A DNA stretch of 64,000 nt from positions 49,817 through 113,816 of the forward strand of contig DMCY01000053.1 in NCBI GenBank assembly GCA_003451675.1, in the 5' to 3' direction. The translations under genes were made by a program, and so were the position numbers. Source of the DNA: Candidatus Atribacteria bacterium (lineage in GTDB: Bacteria; Atribacterota; JS1; SB-45; 34-128). A model generated the notes under the pieces. The model had not been told where the DNA came from. It did not search any database and saw only the letters and a list, made by a program, of their open reading frames with translations. Numbering within the stretch: position 1 is the stretch's first letter; each line of letters starts with the position of its first letter. Of the stretch, positions 1-9,554 are shown in pieces.

Positions 1-2554
1 TTTCTTTATTAAATATTTTGTTAAAATTAGCTACTGTCCATTCTTTATCAAGATAATAGATGCTTGGTAAATATTTTCCAACCACTGCCCCAAGCTCAAT
101 GGGAGGATTATCTTTTCGATTTAGTATTTTATTAAAATAAAATTTTATTTTTTTGGGCCATCTTTCTGAATTTTTTCTTTTATTTTTCTTTGCATACCTA
201 AATGAATAAAAAACCATAGCAGATAACAGCTTCCCTAGACTTGAATTTATAGCTTTATTAACAATATTATCTGCATTATATTTTTTAGGTTCTACTTTAG
301 ATGAAAGTTTTAATAATATTTTTTCAGTCCTTGGAAAAAATTTAAGGTCATATGCGTTTTTCTTATCTTTTGATCCCTCTTTAATAAGTTCAAGTATTTC
401 GGAAATTATCCATTCTCGATAATTATGTTTTCTCTTCTGGTATTGTTCTTTCCAAAAATTATCTACCGAAATTATTTGCTCTATAAATACAAATACTCTT
501 TTCCAATCAAATATTTTATTTTCTCTGCAACCCCTGGTTATACCTGATAAAATATCGCTTTGATAAATCCGTGGAATTTCTAAAAAAGGATTTAAATCAT
601 CGGTAAACCTTTCAGGTTGTTCAAATACGCCCTCTCTAAACATATAAGACAAACCACTAATGGAGGGACTTTTCCGGTTTCCTTCTTCCTTAAATTTAAT
701 AAGATACTCTGCAATTTCTTTATTTGTTTTTTCTAATAATTTCTCTTTAGATATTGGGCTTTTATCCCCTTGCCAATCTTCAAAGCAAAAATCAATTCCA
801 GGATGAGTAATTTCTTTAGGATTTATCTCGTTATATTCATTGTATTTTTCTAATACTTTTTCATTTTTAGTTTCAAGAAGAGCAGTAAGCCATTCTTTTT
901 TCCTCAATGCTTTATATTTTTTAATATCTTCTTGGTTATCCTTAAAATGTTCATGTTTAATTTCGCTAGTAAGGTAACTTGCTTTTTCGATCCAATTAAT
1001 CATCTTTTCTACTTGTTCACCAGTAAATAAGCGACAATTATTTTTTACAAGCTCATACATTTCATGTTTCAACTCTTCTTCATTAATAAAATTCCGATTA
1101 ATTCCCCAAAAAATATCATTGAGTTTCTGATAATTTTTATTTATGATATAAATTGCAATACGGATAAATATTGGTTGTTTTTCAGCGAGTAATTGTTCTA
1201 CTTTTCCTCTAGTTTGGTCTATATCTAATAAACAAAGTACATCTCTTATAAAATAAATTATTTGATATTCATAATCTTCTTTTATGGAAGATTTAGCATT
1301 GTCTTCAATCGTATAAATCGAAAATCTATTATTAAAATCAGAATAATCATGTTTAATAAGATATTTCATTTTATTTATAGCTACCCCTACTGCTTCTAAA
1401 CCGCAAAGTTCCGCAATTCCTGGTGTATTCTTTTTTATAAATTCTTTTAGATGATATTTTTCCATTAGAGGAGTATATTTATTTTCTTTTTCTTGAAAAC
1501 TAAAAATTATTTCCAATAAGTACAGAAGGCATTCCTTATTTTTGTCTTTAATTAATTTTGGTATAAAATATTCCACTATTTCTGATTGTAAAAGCGAACT
1601 GCCCCAGTTTGTTTGTAAAGCTACCTTTATAAAATCTATATGTTGTTTCTCTATCTTTTCTTTCGGAAAAGTACGAATTATTCTTACCATAATAAAATCA
1701 GTTTTATGATTATCTATTCTTCTACCATTTTCATCTCTATAATTTATAATTGAATTTACAATTTCTACTAAGATATCTGTTATTTTTTGATTAGGTTTTT
1801 GCAAATTATCGTTTACAACTTTTCTTAAATAATCCAGTATAATCCAATATGGCGTAACGTAATAATCTTTTTGAGAATCTTTATAGGTTTTAGGATTATT
1901 TTCTGGATTAAAATAACCTTTTTCTTTTAAAGATCCTAACCAGTATTTTGATTTTAAATTTTTAAAAAAATAATATTCCCTTGCTTTTAACTTTAATAAA
2001 TTAGGTAAAACTTCGAGTATTTTTTTTGATGGTTTTTCATGCTTTAAGATACGATCAACTCTATCTAATAAATTATAGAAATTACCTACTAAGGCAAGAA
2101 GAATTCTTTCAAAATCTTTCCAAATTTCTTTACCTAAATACTCCTCTCTAGGTTCTCTACCAGCACCATGTCTATGAGCATATTTATGAAACTTTGTGGA
2201 AACTTTAAACCATTCTTTTGCAAAATAATCTTCCTTATCTACTCCCAATGATTCGCAAATAGATTCAATATGACTCTTTCGTTCTACAATTAACTGTCCA
2301 CACATTTCACATTTTTGTACATCTCTTTTCCCTTCTGATAGAATATCTCTTAACCCGCCTTCTATTTCTCTAGCAATATGTGAAAGTAAATAAGATTTGG
2401 TTTTTAATTCCTCATTTTCATATATTTTTACTCCATCAAGATAAAAAGATGCGATTTCGTTTCCTATACTTTTAAGCCCATTGTATACATCTATTTGCTC
2501 TGGATTAAGTAGAGTTTTATCATTTAAAATTATCTTCATATCGTTTTTTTTCAT
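1..2554 (-). CDS. Large protein of unknown function, C-terminus cut by window edge
   Basis: One uninterrupted frame runs from ATG at 2554 to the window edge, giving more than 850 residues of an incomplete protein. I do not recognise the family. The N-terminal third has a segment containing LLSHIAREIEGGLRDIL, a CxxC pair (CEMCGQL) and a His-rich stretch (KFHKYAHRHG) that could belong to a HEPN-like helical domain. The rest is Lys/Glu/Asn-rich and helical, with no Walker motifs seen and no transmembrane segments. It sits at the end of a run of minus-strand defence genes, so an antiphage role is plausible by context only. The weak Shine-Dalgarno (GGGG about 14 nt upstream) leaves the start uncertain; a second in-frame ATG lies 15 nt downstream. 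Confidence 0.75.
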   Translation of the reverse strand, partial: MKKNDMKIILNDKTLLNPEQIDVYNGLKSIGNEIASFYLDGVKIYENEELKTKSYLLSHIAREIEGGLRDILSEGKRDVQKCEMCGQLIVERKSHIESICESLGVDKEDYFAKEWFKVSTKFHKYAHRHGAGREPREEYLGKEIWKDFERILLALVGNFYNLLDRVDRILKHEKPSKKILEVLPNLLKLKAREYYFFKNLKSKYWLGSLKEKGYFNPENNPKTYKDSQKDYYVTPYWIILDYLRKVVNDNLQKPNQKITDILVEIVNSIINYRDENGRRIDNHKTDFIMVRIIRTFPKEKIEKQHIDFIKVALQTNWGSSLLQSEIVEYFIPKLIKDKNKECLLYLLEIIFSFQEKENKYTPLMEKYHLKEFIKKNTPGIAELCGLEAVGVAINKMKYLIKHDYSDFNNRFSIYTIEDNAKSSIKEDYEYQIIYFIRDVLCLLDIDQTRGKVEQLLAEKQPIFIRIAIYIINKNYQKLNDIFWGINRNFINEEELKHEMYELVKNNCRLFTGEQVEKMINWIEKASYLTSEIKHEHFKDNQEDIKKYKALRKKEWLTALLETKNEKVLEKYNEYNEINPKEITHPGIDFCFEDWQGDKSPISKEKLLEKTNKEIAEYLIKFKEEGNRKSPSISGLSYMFREGVFEQPERFTDDLNPFLEIPRIYQSDILSGITRGCRENKIFDWKRVFVFIEQIISVDNFWKEQYQKRKHNYREWIISEILELIKEGSKDKKNAYDLKFFPRTEKILLKLSSKVEPKKYNADNIVNKAINSSLGKLLSAMVFYSFRYAKKNKRKNSERWPKKIKFYFNKILNRKDNPPIELGAVVGKYLPSIYYLDKEWTVANFNKIFNKE

Positions 2555-2696
2555 TTCTGATAATTTTCCCCGATAAAGCTATTAATTTTTTCATTAAATA
2601 AATACATCTAATTCACAGGGGACATCTGTCTCTGTTTTATTTTACTATTTTCTTTTAATAGCATTTCTTTCAATTAAGTATTTATTAATCTCTTCG

Positions 2697-3158
2697 TTAT
2701 CCAATATTGTAAGTTTCTTTTAACCCTAATGCTACAGTTTTTAGGTATCTATTATTTGGTAGAATATCATTATTCAGCTTTTCTTTATTAGTGATTGTAT
2801 AAATTAGGATTCCGTTGTCTTCTCCTATACATATCTCATAATTATACCAACATTGTCCTTCTTGTTTTTTAACTTCCTCATGTTGGTCTTTCGTTATTTT
2901 CCACATTCTCCCCAAAGTCCAGAGATTTTTATCTTCTACTTTCTCAGGAGTAATAAAAGCAACCCCACCTTCTCCCCAATTAGATGTTTTTTTCTCTGAC
3001 ATGGAGTAATATTTCCAGACCGTCCGTTTGTTTAATCCGGTTTCTCTTACAATATCTGCTTTGGCAAACCCTCTTCTCTTAAAATACTGAATCTTCTGAT
3101 ACATAATCTTGTTAACCATATCTTCAGTTCTTTCCTTATAGTATTGATTCTTATTCAT
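2697..3158 (-). pseudogene. Chimera: N-terminus of IS21 IstA transposase joined to C-terminus of a gamma-glutamylcyclotransferase-like protein
   Basis: The first ~55 residues (from ATG 3158; an in-frame GTG/ATG extension to 3218 also exists) match the IstA N-terminal helix-turn-helix: MVNKIMYQKIQ, then KADIVRETGLNKRTVWKYYS. After YYSMSE the sequence switches to the C-terminal half of an AIG2/GGCT-like protein (NWGEGGVAFI, LWTLGRMWKIT, QEGQCWYNYE, IYTITN). The GGCT N-terminus with its YGSN substrate loop is absent, and so are the IstA DDE catalytic domain and IstB. This looks like an IS21 insertion into a GGCT gene followed by deletion. Whether the fused reading frame is expressed is unknown. 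Enzymatic activity is unlikely. Confidence 0.6.
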
Positions 3159-3187
3159 ACTATAGTAAAGAACTGTTTCTTTTAAAA

Positions 3188-3221
3188 GGTGCATTTTTAT
3201 TTTCCGCCCTAGGTGCATTTT
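3188..3221 (-). repeat. Paired IS21-type terminal repeats
   Basis: On the minus strand AAAATGCACC occurs twice, 24 nt apart, just upstream of the istA-like start. IS21-family elements carry multiple short direct repeats of this kind at the end preceding istA, where the transposase binds. They support reading 2697-3221 as a remnant of an IS21 left end. No matching right end was found. Confidence 0.5.
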
Positions 3222-3508
3222 AGTTTACCATTTCCAGGTTACCCATTTTGATGCAACGTTCGGTATGGGTGGTTGGCTAGACCTTACCCAACAAGGACTT
3301 TCACCCTGTAAGAAATATAGAGCTTCTTGGCGCTCTTCCGTTAAAAGTTAAAGAATTATTGACCTGGTACACCTTCCCAATTTCTCTAATTTAATAGTAA
3401 AATATTAATTATCTAAGAAAATGGAATGTGTCCCTTGTATATTTAAGAAAATGGGGTCTATTTGTTCTATTTATTTTAATTTATTCTGAAGTTGGGCAAA
3501 AATCAATC
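3222..3508. other. Non-coding stretch with degenerate insertion-element-like sequence
   Basis: No gene is supported here. The segment at about 3260-3350 (containing CCCAACAAGGACTTTCACCC and CTTCTTGGCGCTC) has the look of old transposon debris, but I cannot assign it. The remainder is AT-rich spacer ending at the stop codon of the helicase gene at 3509. Confidence 0.3.
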
Positions 3509-6500
3509 TCATATAATGTCCACCGTTAGTGTCTTACTCTCCATGTTAAGTTCCTTAATGACCAAATCTTTCTTTTGCCTATCTATTTTTTGAAGTTGCT
3601 CTACATTCATACCTGTTAATTTTCCGACTTTTTTATAATCAAAAGTACATACCCAGAATTCTTTATTATACTTTACCACTATCAAATTATCTTTTTTTAT
3701 TCCTTCTTTTGGTTCCAGTTGTTTCAAATAGAATTCCAAAGCAAGCTTTGATTTACCTTCTGCATATGTTTTAGCAATCACTCTTTGATAGCAATCGTCG
3801 ATAATGTCCTTGTCTATATCTTGAAAATTAGCTTCCCAAAATGAATAATCCAATTCTTGAAGCCACTGTTTAAATTCCTTATAACTAACCGATTCGTGAG
3901 AAATCGAGTAAATCTCAGCCATCTTTATAGCTGTCTCTCTGTCATGTACTCCTAAATTAATAGCATACACTGATCCAATAGAAGGTACCCCATGATATAC
4001 TATGGATGAAAGATTATTAATAATGTTGGGAATATTATTCTCATCTACTAAGGTTTTAAGATGTTGAATTAACGCGTTCAATCCCCACGGTAGCAAAAAG
4101 GTAATTTTTTCGACATCCTTCACAGTTTTTTCTATTTTACCGTTATAAAAATTGTCTGCTATTGCTTTGTATGTCTTTCCAGCTACCCACTCAACAAGAA
4201 CATTGACTTTGATTTTTCTTATATCAGAAAATTCGCGTGCCTCTTTCATTTTTTCATGGATATTTATCCAAAATTCTTTTGGTAATTGGTCGACACTCGC
4301 AAGTGAGTCAAGTTCGGTTTTAACCTCTTTAGCTAGTCCATTAACTATTCTGTTATCGGATATACTTAAACCAGTCCGATTAAATAACTTTCTTTCACTT
4401 TCATTAGGTACTAAACGCCTGACGGCAAGAAAGCGATTCTTGAGACCCGATTTAAATAGCTTTATCTTTTCGGGAATATCAAGGGTCTGAACAGAAAAAA
4501 GCATTTTACCTAACCACTTTTCAATGATTTCATCGTCAATTTCCTCTATGGATTCTTCGAGAGCCCACGCTAACAGTTGAGAATCTAGAATTGATAATAT
4601 CTCCTTCTCAACTGCTTGTGCATTATTTTTTTTTCTATTTCCCCAAGATTTGTAATCTGCCCCTTCACGTCTAAATTGTGGAGTTGACGCTAACGCCCAT
4701 TTTTCAATGTATTCTTCCACTGTTTTAGCAGATGGAAGCCTTGAACCAATCAAAAGACGAATTCCAGAAGAAATGAAACTTTCTGATTTTTCTAAATCTG
4801 AGTCAACAACCCTTTTCAAATCTTGGAAGAAGCAAAAGATTATATGCCCCTCTGTTTCATAGCCAGCTCTACCAGCACGCCCAACAGCATTCCAAAACTG
4901 CGTCAACGGAACCTCTCTACCATAGTATAAAGAATGAACAATGATATTCCTTATTGGAAGATTTACACCTTGAGTGAGTGTGGTTGTAGAAACAATAAGA
5001 GATAAAACACCATTTCTAATACTTTTCTCGACGATTCTTCTTGCACTTCTTGGTAGGTCACTGTGGTGATAACAAAAACCAAGTTTGATTGCTTTTATAA
5101 GTCTATGGTTTTCTCCAAGAATGGCTCCACATTCTTTTACGATTCTTTCTTTATCTATACTAATTTCAGGTGGATTGATTTCAAGAAGCTTTATTAAAAT
5201 ATCCACTATTTCTTCCACCAAAAGTTTAGTCGTAGTAAAGACTAGCGTAGTGCCAACCTTTGAATAATAAAGTGCTAAACGAGCAGCTACTTCAGTCTTC
5301 CGTCTGTCTTCATTTTGTAATTCATCCTTCTTAAACAAACGAGGAACAAAGAATTTCTCAGTTGGAAATTCATTTCTAAGAGGTGGGTATACAACTTGTC
5401 CTGTTCCACGAAACCATTGAAATAAGCCATAACGGTATTTTGTAGGCCTCCAGTCTATTTCGATTTTGTTTTCTACACTCCCAGAAATCCACTTCGCGAA
5501 GTCCTCAGAATTCTGGATAACCGCTGATAGACAAAGTGTGCGGGCATTGTTCTTTTCGGCTAAATAAATGATCCTTGAAAGGATAAACTCTGCTCTAAGA
5601 CCTCTCGTTGAAGGAGAAGCCATCCCCTGAGCTTCATCAATAATTATAAGTGATATCTTCGTTTTAATCTCCTTATTTTGTCTTGATATTAAGTCTAGTT
5701 TTTCAGGAGTTAATACTATTACCTGATTTTCAGCAAGTATTTCCTCTTCAAAGGGGCTGAAATCGTAACCGCCATAAAGAGCGGAAACACCGATACTCAT
5801 TCGGCCCAATCTTGAAGATAAACTCTCTTCAACTTCCACAGCCAGCGCTCTGGTTGGAACAACATAAACGCACAGACCATTAGGATTATCTCTAAATGCT
5901 TTATAAATTGCAAACTCCACAGTCCTTGTTTTTCCAGAACTTGTTGGCATTGAAAGTATCAATGAATTAGAACCAAGTAACCCTCCTTCAAGCGCTTTTT
6001 TTTGAGATTTCCAAAGAGTTATCATTGGAAATTTGCCGAGACGAAGATTGCGAATATAATGCTTCCAGGTTTCATCCAATCTTTCATTTAAAAAAGTGGG
6101 TAGTATATTTTGTGGGGAATCGTCAGCTATTTTTTCAAAATATTTTCTTAGAATTATGGCTAAGTGATAAGATTGGTGTTCACCTATAGAGGAATATGCC
6201 TTCATTGCCCGGGTGAGAAAGTTCAAGGCATCTTTAACAAGTTCATCTTTGCCTGTTCTCATATAATGAAGAAAATTAGCAAATGCCAGAGCAACTAATC
6301 GGTCGCCTATATATGCCAAAGCTCCTCCAAGTGTTTTAAACCAATCTTCTTCTGTTCGACTTTTTTCTAAATTATATATAGGACAATCAAATAAAATATT
6401 GGCCAACTCATCTTCTAATTCCGACAGCTTAGATGATAAAAAAAGATTTGCAATATTAAGAACAGAAAGTGAGAAAGGAATCTCTATATCTTGAATTTTA

Positions 6501-7717
6501 TTTATTACCTTTTCTACCAAAACTTTTGCATTGGCACTATATCCCGCAATACTATAGGTAATAGCACTATTCATTATGGAACTTATAGCTCTGCTTTTGT
6601 CGCCCCTTTCCAAATCCCATATAGAAAGACGCTCAAAAATCCTTGCAGCCTTATATAGCAGATTTTTCTTTTCTTCTTGTTTTTCTCTCGAGGGCCGGAT
6701 ACCTGTGTAAGTTAAGAGGCGGGCTGCTTTTTCCAGTTTTTCTGGATTTAATTTATATTGAATCGTCTCTCTATCTTCTACTTGGAGCTCACTTGCTAAA
6801 GCAGCTGAGGCTAAACGATTGTATTGATTTTTAAAATCTGGATTATCAAGTAAACTTGTACTATCTTTTACCTCATCCATATAAATGATAGGTAATGTCA
6901 AGTATGTGTTTTTTTCCTCTTCTGGTAATACTAAGGACTCCTGAATTTTATTGGGAATCAATGACACTGCAGCTTCCAAAGGGATTGCTGGATTGGAACT
7001 TACCTCGAGAAAAAATTCATCATTCCATTCGTCTTTGTCTGCAACAACAAAAGCAAGATATTCGGTTTTGTATAAATAATTGTATTCATCAAGAAACCTC
7101 TGGACCATTATAGCTTCTTGGTGACGATTTTGAGAATCAAGTTCTTCAATAACAAAATTTAAGAGTGTTGGTGAACTGTTCTTAACTTTCAGCAATGTTG
7201 CATTTGCGGCCTTGAGTGCTTCTTTTGAGTCCTTCCAATTTTTAGCCTCTCCAATTAACAAAAAAGCTGGCTCTCCTCTTTCTGTGAATTTAAATCCAAG
7301 TAAATCATCACCGTGCATTGCTAACCGCCGATTGGGAACAAATCTAAGTTTAAATATTGGCATTGCATAATCTGTAAATCCCATTACATACGCAGTTGCC
7401 ATGACTTCACCTATAGTTCCTTTCCAAACTTTAATGTTTTTTATTGACCTTGCTAGATCTTCAGTTAAGCCAGTCTCTTTTAATAAATTGCTAATAACTA
7501 TGTCAATCCCTTCTTCCTCCAATTTTTTGACTTCCTCCAAAATCCGTCTTGGGTGGCGACAAAAATAAGCGATTAAGAATTTAAGAAAGCTGGGCAGATT
7601 AATTAAATTTGATGGCAAAACTTTTGTAGCTAGAAAATGTTCGGGGAGAGGGATTGAAACTTGGACTTTTTCTATATTTTCTCTTATTTTTGACTTAATT
7701 TTATTTGAGGCTTTCAA
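3509..7717 (-). CDS. Hachiman-like single-chain antiphage protein: HamA-like nuclease region plus HamB-like Ski2 helicase
   Basis: 1402 residues. Residues ~95-270 resemble the DUF1837/HamA nuclease: GEVMA at 103, an acidic pair in HGDDLLG (~135-141) and GEAKN (E157, K159), which fits the D...ExK core of PD-(D/E)XK nucleases. Residues ~330-560 form a helical linker. The SF2 helicase core shows motif I PTSSGKT (591-597), motif II DEAQ (694-697), SAV motif III (731-733), motif V TTLTQGVNLP and motif VI QFWNAVGRAGRAG (~940-952). A long helical C-terminal region follows. Hachiman normally has HamA and HamB as separate proteins; HamB senses damaged or foreign DNA and HamA degrades DNA. Helicase identity is certain from motifs. 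The HamA assignment rests on motif pattern and order, so an unrelated nuclease-helicase is possible. Confidence 0.7.
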   Translation of the reverse strand: MKASNKIKSKIRENIEKVQVSIPLPEHFLATKVLPSNLINLPSFLKFLIAYFCRHPRRILEEVKKLEEEGIDIVISNLLKETGLTEDLARSIKNIKVWKGTIGEVMATAYVMGFTDYAMPIFKLRFVPNRRLAMHGDDLLGFKFTERGEPAFLLIGEAKNWKDSKEALKAANATLLKVKNSSPTLLNFVIEELDSQNRHQEAIMVQRFLDEYNYLYKTEYLAFVVADKDEWNDEFFLEVSSNPAIPLEAAVSLIPNKIQESLVLPEEEKNTYLTLPIIYMDEVKDSTSLLDNPDFKNQYNRLASAALASELQVEDRETIQYKLNPEKLEKAARLLTYTGIRPSREKQEEKKNLLYKAARIFERLSIWDLERGDKSRAISSIMNSAITYSIAGYSANAKVLVEKVINKIQDIEIPFSLSVLNIANLFLSSKLSELEDELANILFDCPIYNLEKSRTEEDWFKTLGGALAYIGDRLVALAFANFLHYMRTGKDELVKDALNFLTRAMKAYSSIGEHQSYHLAIILRKYFEKIADDSPQNILPTFLNERLDETWKHYIRNLRLGKFPMITLWKSQKKALEGGLLGSNSLILSMPTSSGKTRTVEFAIYKAFRDNPNGLCVYVVPTRALAVEVEESLSSRLGRMSIGVSALYGGYDFSPFEEEILAENQVIVLTPEKLDLISRQNKEIKTKISLIIIDEAQGMASPSTRGLRAEFILSRIIYLAEKNNARTLCLSAVIQNSEDFAKWISGSVENKIEIDWRPTKYRYGLFQWFRGTGQVVYPPLRNEFPTEKFFVPRLFKKDELQNEDRRKTEVAARLALYYSKVGTTLVFTTTKLLVEEIVDILIKLLEINPPEISIDKERIVKECGAILGENHRLIKAIKLGFCYHHSDLPRSARRIVEKSIRNGVLSLIVSTTTLTQGVNLPIRNIIVHSLYYGREVPLTQFWNAVGRAGRAGYETEGHIIFCFFQDLKRVVDSDLEKSESFISSGIRLLIGSRLPSAKTVEEYIEKWALASTPQFRREGADYKSWGNRKKNNAQAVEKEILSILDSQLLAWALEESIEEIDDEIIEKWLGKMLFSVQTLDIPEKIKLFKSGLKNRFLAVRRLVPNESERKLFNRTGLSISDNRIVNGLAKEVKTELDSLASVDQLPKEFWINIHEKMKEAREFSDIRKIKVNVLVEWVAGKTYKAIADNFYNGKIEKTVKDVEKITFLLPWGLNALIQHLKTLVDENNIPNIINNLSSIVYHGVPSIGSVYAINLGVHDRETAIKMAEIYSISHESVSYKEFKQWLQELDYSFWEANFQDIDKDIIDDCYQRVIAKTYAEGKSKLALEFYLKQLEPKEGIKKDNLIVVKYNKEFWVCTFDYKKVGKLTGMNVEQLQKIDRQKKDLVIKELNMESKTLTVDII

Positions 7718-7896
7718 ATTTTAACTCTCCTTTTACTCAATTTCGCACAATTAAAAATAACCGAACTACTTTGTGTATATTTCCAAATTGTTTTTTCCTA
7801 GAGACTTTATTTATGTTATGTATAACCTACTGTATAAAAAATATGGATTATCTATTTAGAGCAAATAGATATTATTAATAAAAAAACATTGTATTA

Positions 7897-8619
7897 TCAG
7901 TCAGTTGAGGAATTTTGAATTTGTGCAAGAATTTTTCGTCCTTTTGGTGTCAATTCGATCCATCCAAATTCATCCCAATCCTCAAGCTCTCCAGGAAAAC
8001 TATGATTTCTCATTTCACTGTGATATTCAACAAGACCTAAATCAAAGACTATTTCATATTGTGTCTTAGTGTAACCTCTCTCGGCTAAGCCTTCAAACAT
8101 TCCATCAAAAGCTTCGTGTGGAAAAACTTGAGAAGATAGAAAGGAAAGTAAATCAGATAGTTGTGATTCATTTTCAAAGATACCCTGCTTAATCAAGCCC
8201 TTAACTTCACCTATTTCTGCAAAACTAACATATGATGTATCAATAAGGTCTAAAAGTTCACTTGCTAATATCATAATCCTAACACAAATTATTTTATTAA
8301 CCTTATTCCCTTCTTTATGAGCTAAATAATTTCTATAATAAGAAAATGCACTTTTGAACAATTCTTTCGCTTCCTTCTGGAGTTTGTCCCCTAAAGGAAT
8401 CTTCAATTTAATACTTTTACCTGACCCGAAAAGTGTCTCAATCAATCTTGCACCAAATAATTTTTCTTCATCTTTGATTCCACCTTTCTTCTTAAGGGCA
8501 AGTTCTACTTGTTTCACCGATTCCCAAGCCGCTTGAGGAAAATTTCCTTTTTTGTAAAGAGAAATAGATTTATCTATTATTCTTGGATGTAATAAATCAT
8601 CTAAATTGATTTTTATTAT
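7897..8619 (-). CDS. TIGR02391-type HEPN protein, apparently starting at AUA
   Basis: The family signature begins LLHPRIIDKSISLYKKG and continues through QAAWESVKQVELALKKKGG to the HEPN RNase-like motif RNYLAH (R-x4-H). A C-terminal helical/winged segment ends ELTPKGRKIL. HEPN proteins of this kind are found in abortive-infection and toxin-antitoxin loci and often cleave RNA. The first canonical start in frame is GTG at 8517, but conserved sequence lies upstream of it in the same frame, back to a stop at 8647-8649. The only well-placed start is AUA at 8619, nine bases after AAGGGGG, which gives 240 residues, normal for the family. The alternatives are a decayed start codon or a shorter GTG-initiated product. 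Confidence 0.7.
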   Translation of the reverse strand: MIKINLDDLLHPRIIDKSISLYKKGNFPQAAWESVKQVELALKKKGGIKDEEKLFGARLIETLFGSGKSIKLKIPLGDKLQKEAKELFKSAFSYYRNYLAHKEGNKVNKIICVRIMILASELLDLIDTSYVSFAEIGEVKGLIKQGIFENESQLSDLLSFLSSQVFPHEAFDGMFEGLAERGYTKTQYEIVFDLGLVEYHSEMRNHSFPGELEDWDEFGWIELTPKGRKILAQIQNSSTD

Positions 8620-8830
8620 TGCTCTAAGCCCCCTTTTTCTTAATACTCAGATTTAACTTGTCGCTAACTTTTTAGAAGCATGTCAATATAGCTCTTATAA
8701 TAATTTAATTTTATTATTTTCTATTAAACCATTCTCTTTCCTTAAACGCCGGAATAATAAATAATAAAAATAAAATCATAACCTGATTTATTGACCTATC
8801 TCTTAATTCTTTTTAAGATTTATATCCTTA

Positions 8831-9427
8831 TTACATTATTTGTATATGGAATATATGCTCTAGAAGGGGTTGCAGTTTATCCCATAAAGTCAATAAGGAT
8901 GGAATTGGAGTAACAATATTTTTTATACCTAACAAAACACCTCTTAAAATACCTGTTTTTTGTTTTTCTTTTAGTAAAACAGATTGAGAAGTTACAAAAG
9001 ATATCTGTTCAATTATTTCATTTTTTAAGTTTTGATTTAATTTCTCTGTATTAATTACAGATTCTGTAAATTCTTTTAAAGCTTTCAATAGAATATCATT
9101 TCCGGATTTTTTTATTTGGTCCATTGCTACATCAATTTGTTTAACATCACCTGTATTAATTGAACCAATAATGCTATTGTCAACATTGATATTATTTAAA
9201 GTTAAGGGACCTTTGTATACACTAGTTTGTGGTATTTTATATCGAGGCAGAACACCATAAAGGCCTATTGTAGATTCTATTGTATCGGTTAGATAATTCA
9301 TTTCATGCATAAGATTTGTTGCTTGAATATTTACTGCTTGTTGAAATTTTAGATAACAATCTACACATAATGGATTACCATTAATTGTTACAACCGCTTT
9401 TTTACCGCACTGTGAACAATATGTCAT
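8831..9427 (-). CDS. Zinc-ribbon protein of unknown function in the defence island
   Basis: 198 residues with a strong Shine-Dalgarno (GAAAGGAG). An N-terminal zinc ribbon has C4-x2-C7 and C21-x2-C24 (CSQCGKK, CVDCYLK). A middle segment NVDNSIIGSINTGDV resembles a beta-hairpin module, and is followed by a long helical region (~95-150). A hydrophobic C-terminus containing GVLLGIKNIVTPIPSLLTL could be a membrane-associated or oligomerising helix. I do not recognise the family. Its place between a HEPN protein and a restriction-type helicase suggests an accessory or sensor part of the island, by context alone. A separate short intergenic region on each side argues for its own transcription unit. 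Confidence 0.8.
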   Translation of the reverse strand: MTYCSQCGKKAVVTINGNPLCVDCYLKFQQAVNIQATNLMHEMNYLTDTIESTIGLYGVLPRYKIPQTSVYKGPLTLNNINVDNSIIGSINTGDVKQIDVAMDQIKKSGNDILLKALKEFTESVINTEKLNQNLKNEIIEQISFVTSQSVLLKEKQKTGILRGVLLGIKNIVTPIPSLLTLWDKLQPLLEHIFHIQIM

Positions 9428-9554
9428 AGGTTCTCTCCTTTCTAATTATAAACTTTTTTAGAGATTTATTATATTCTCTAATGAAAAATATTTTAAACAT
9501 ATTAATATATATTAATATATATTAATTTTAAATTCATAAATTAATGGTCGAAAC

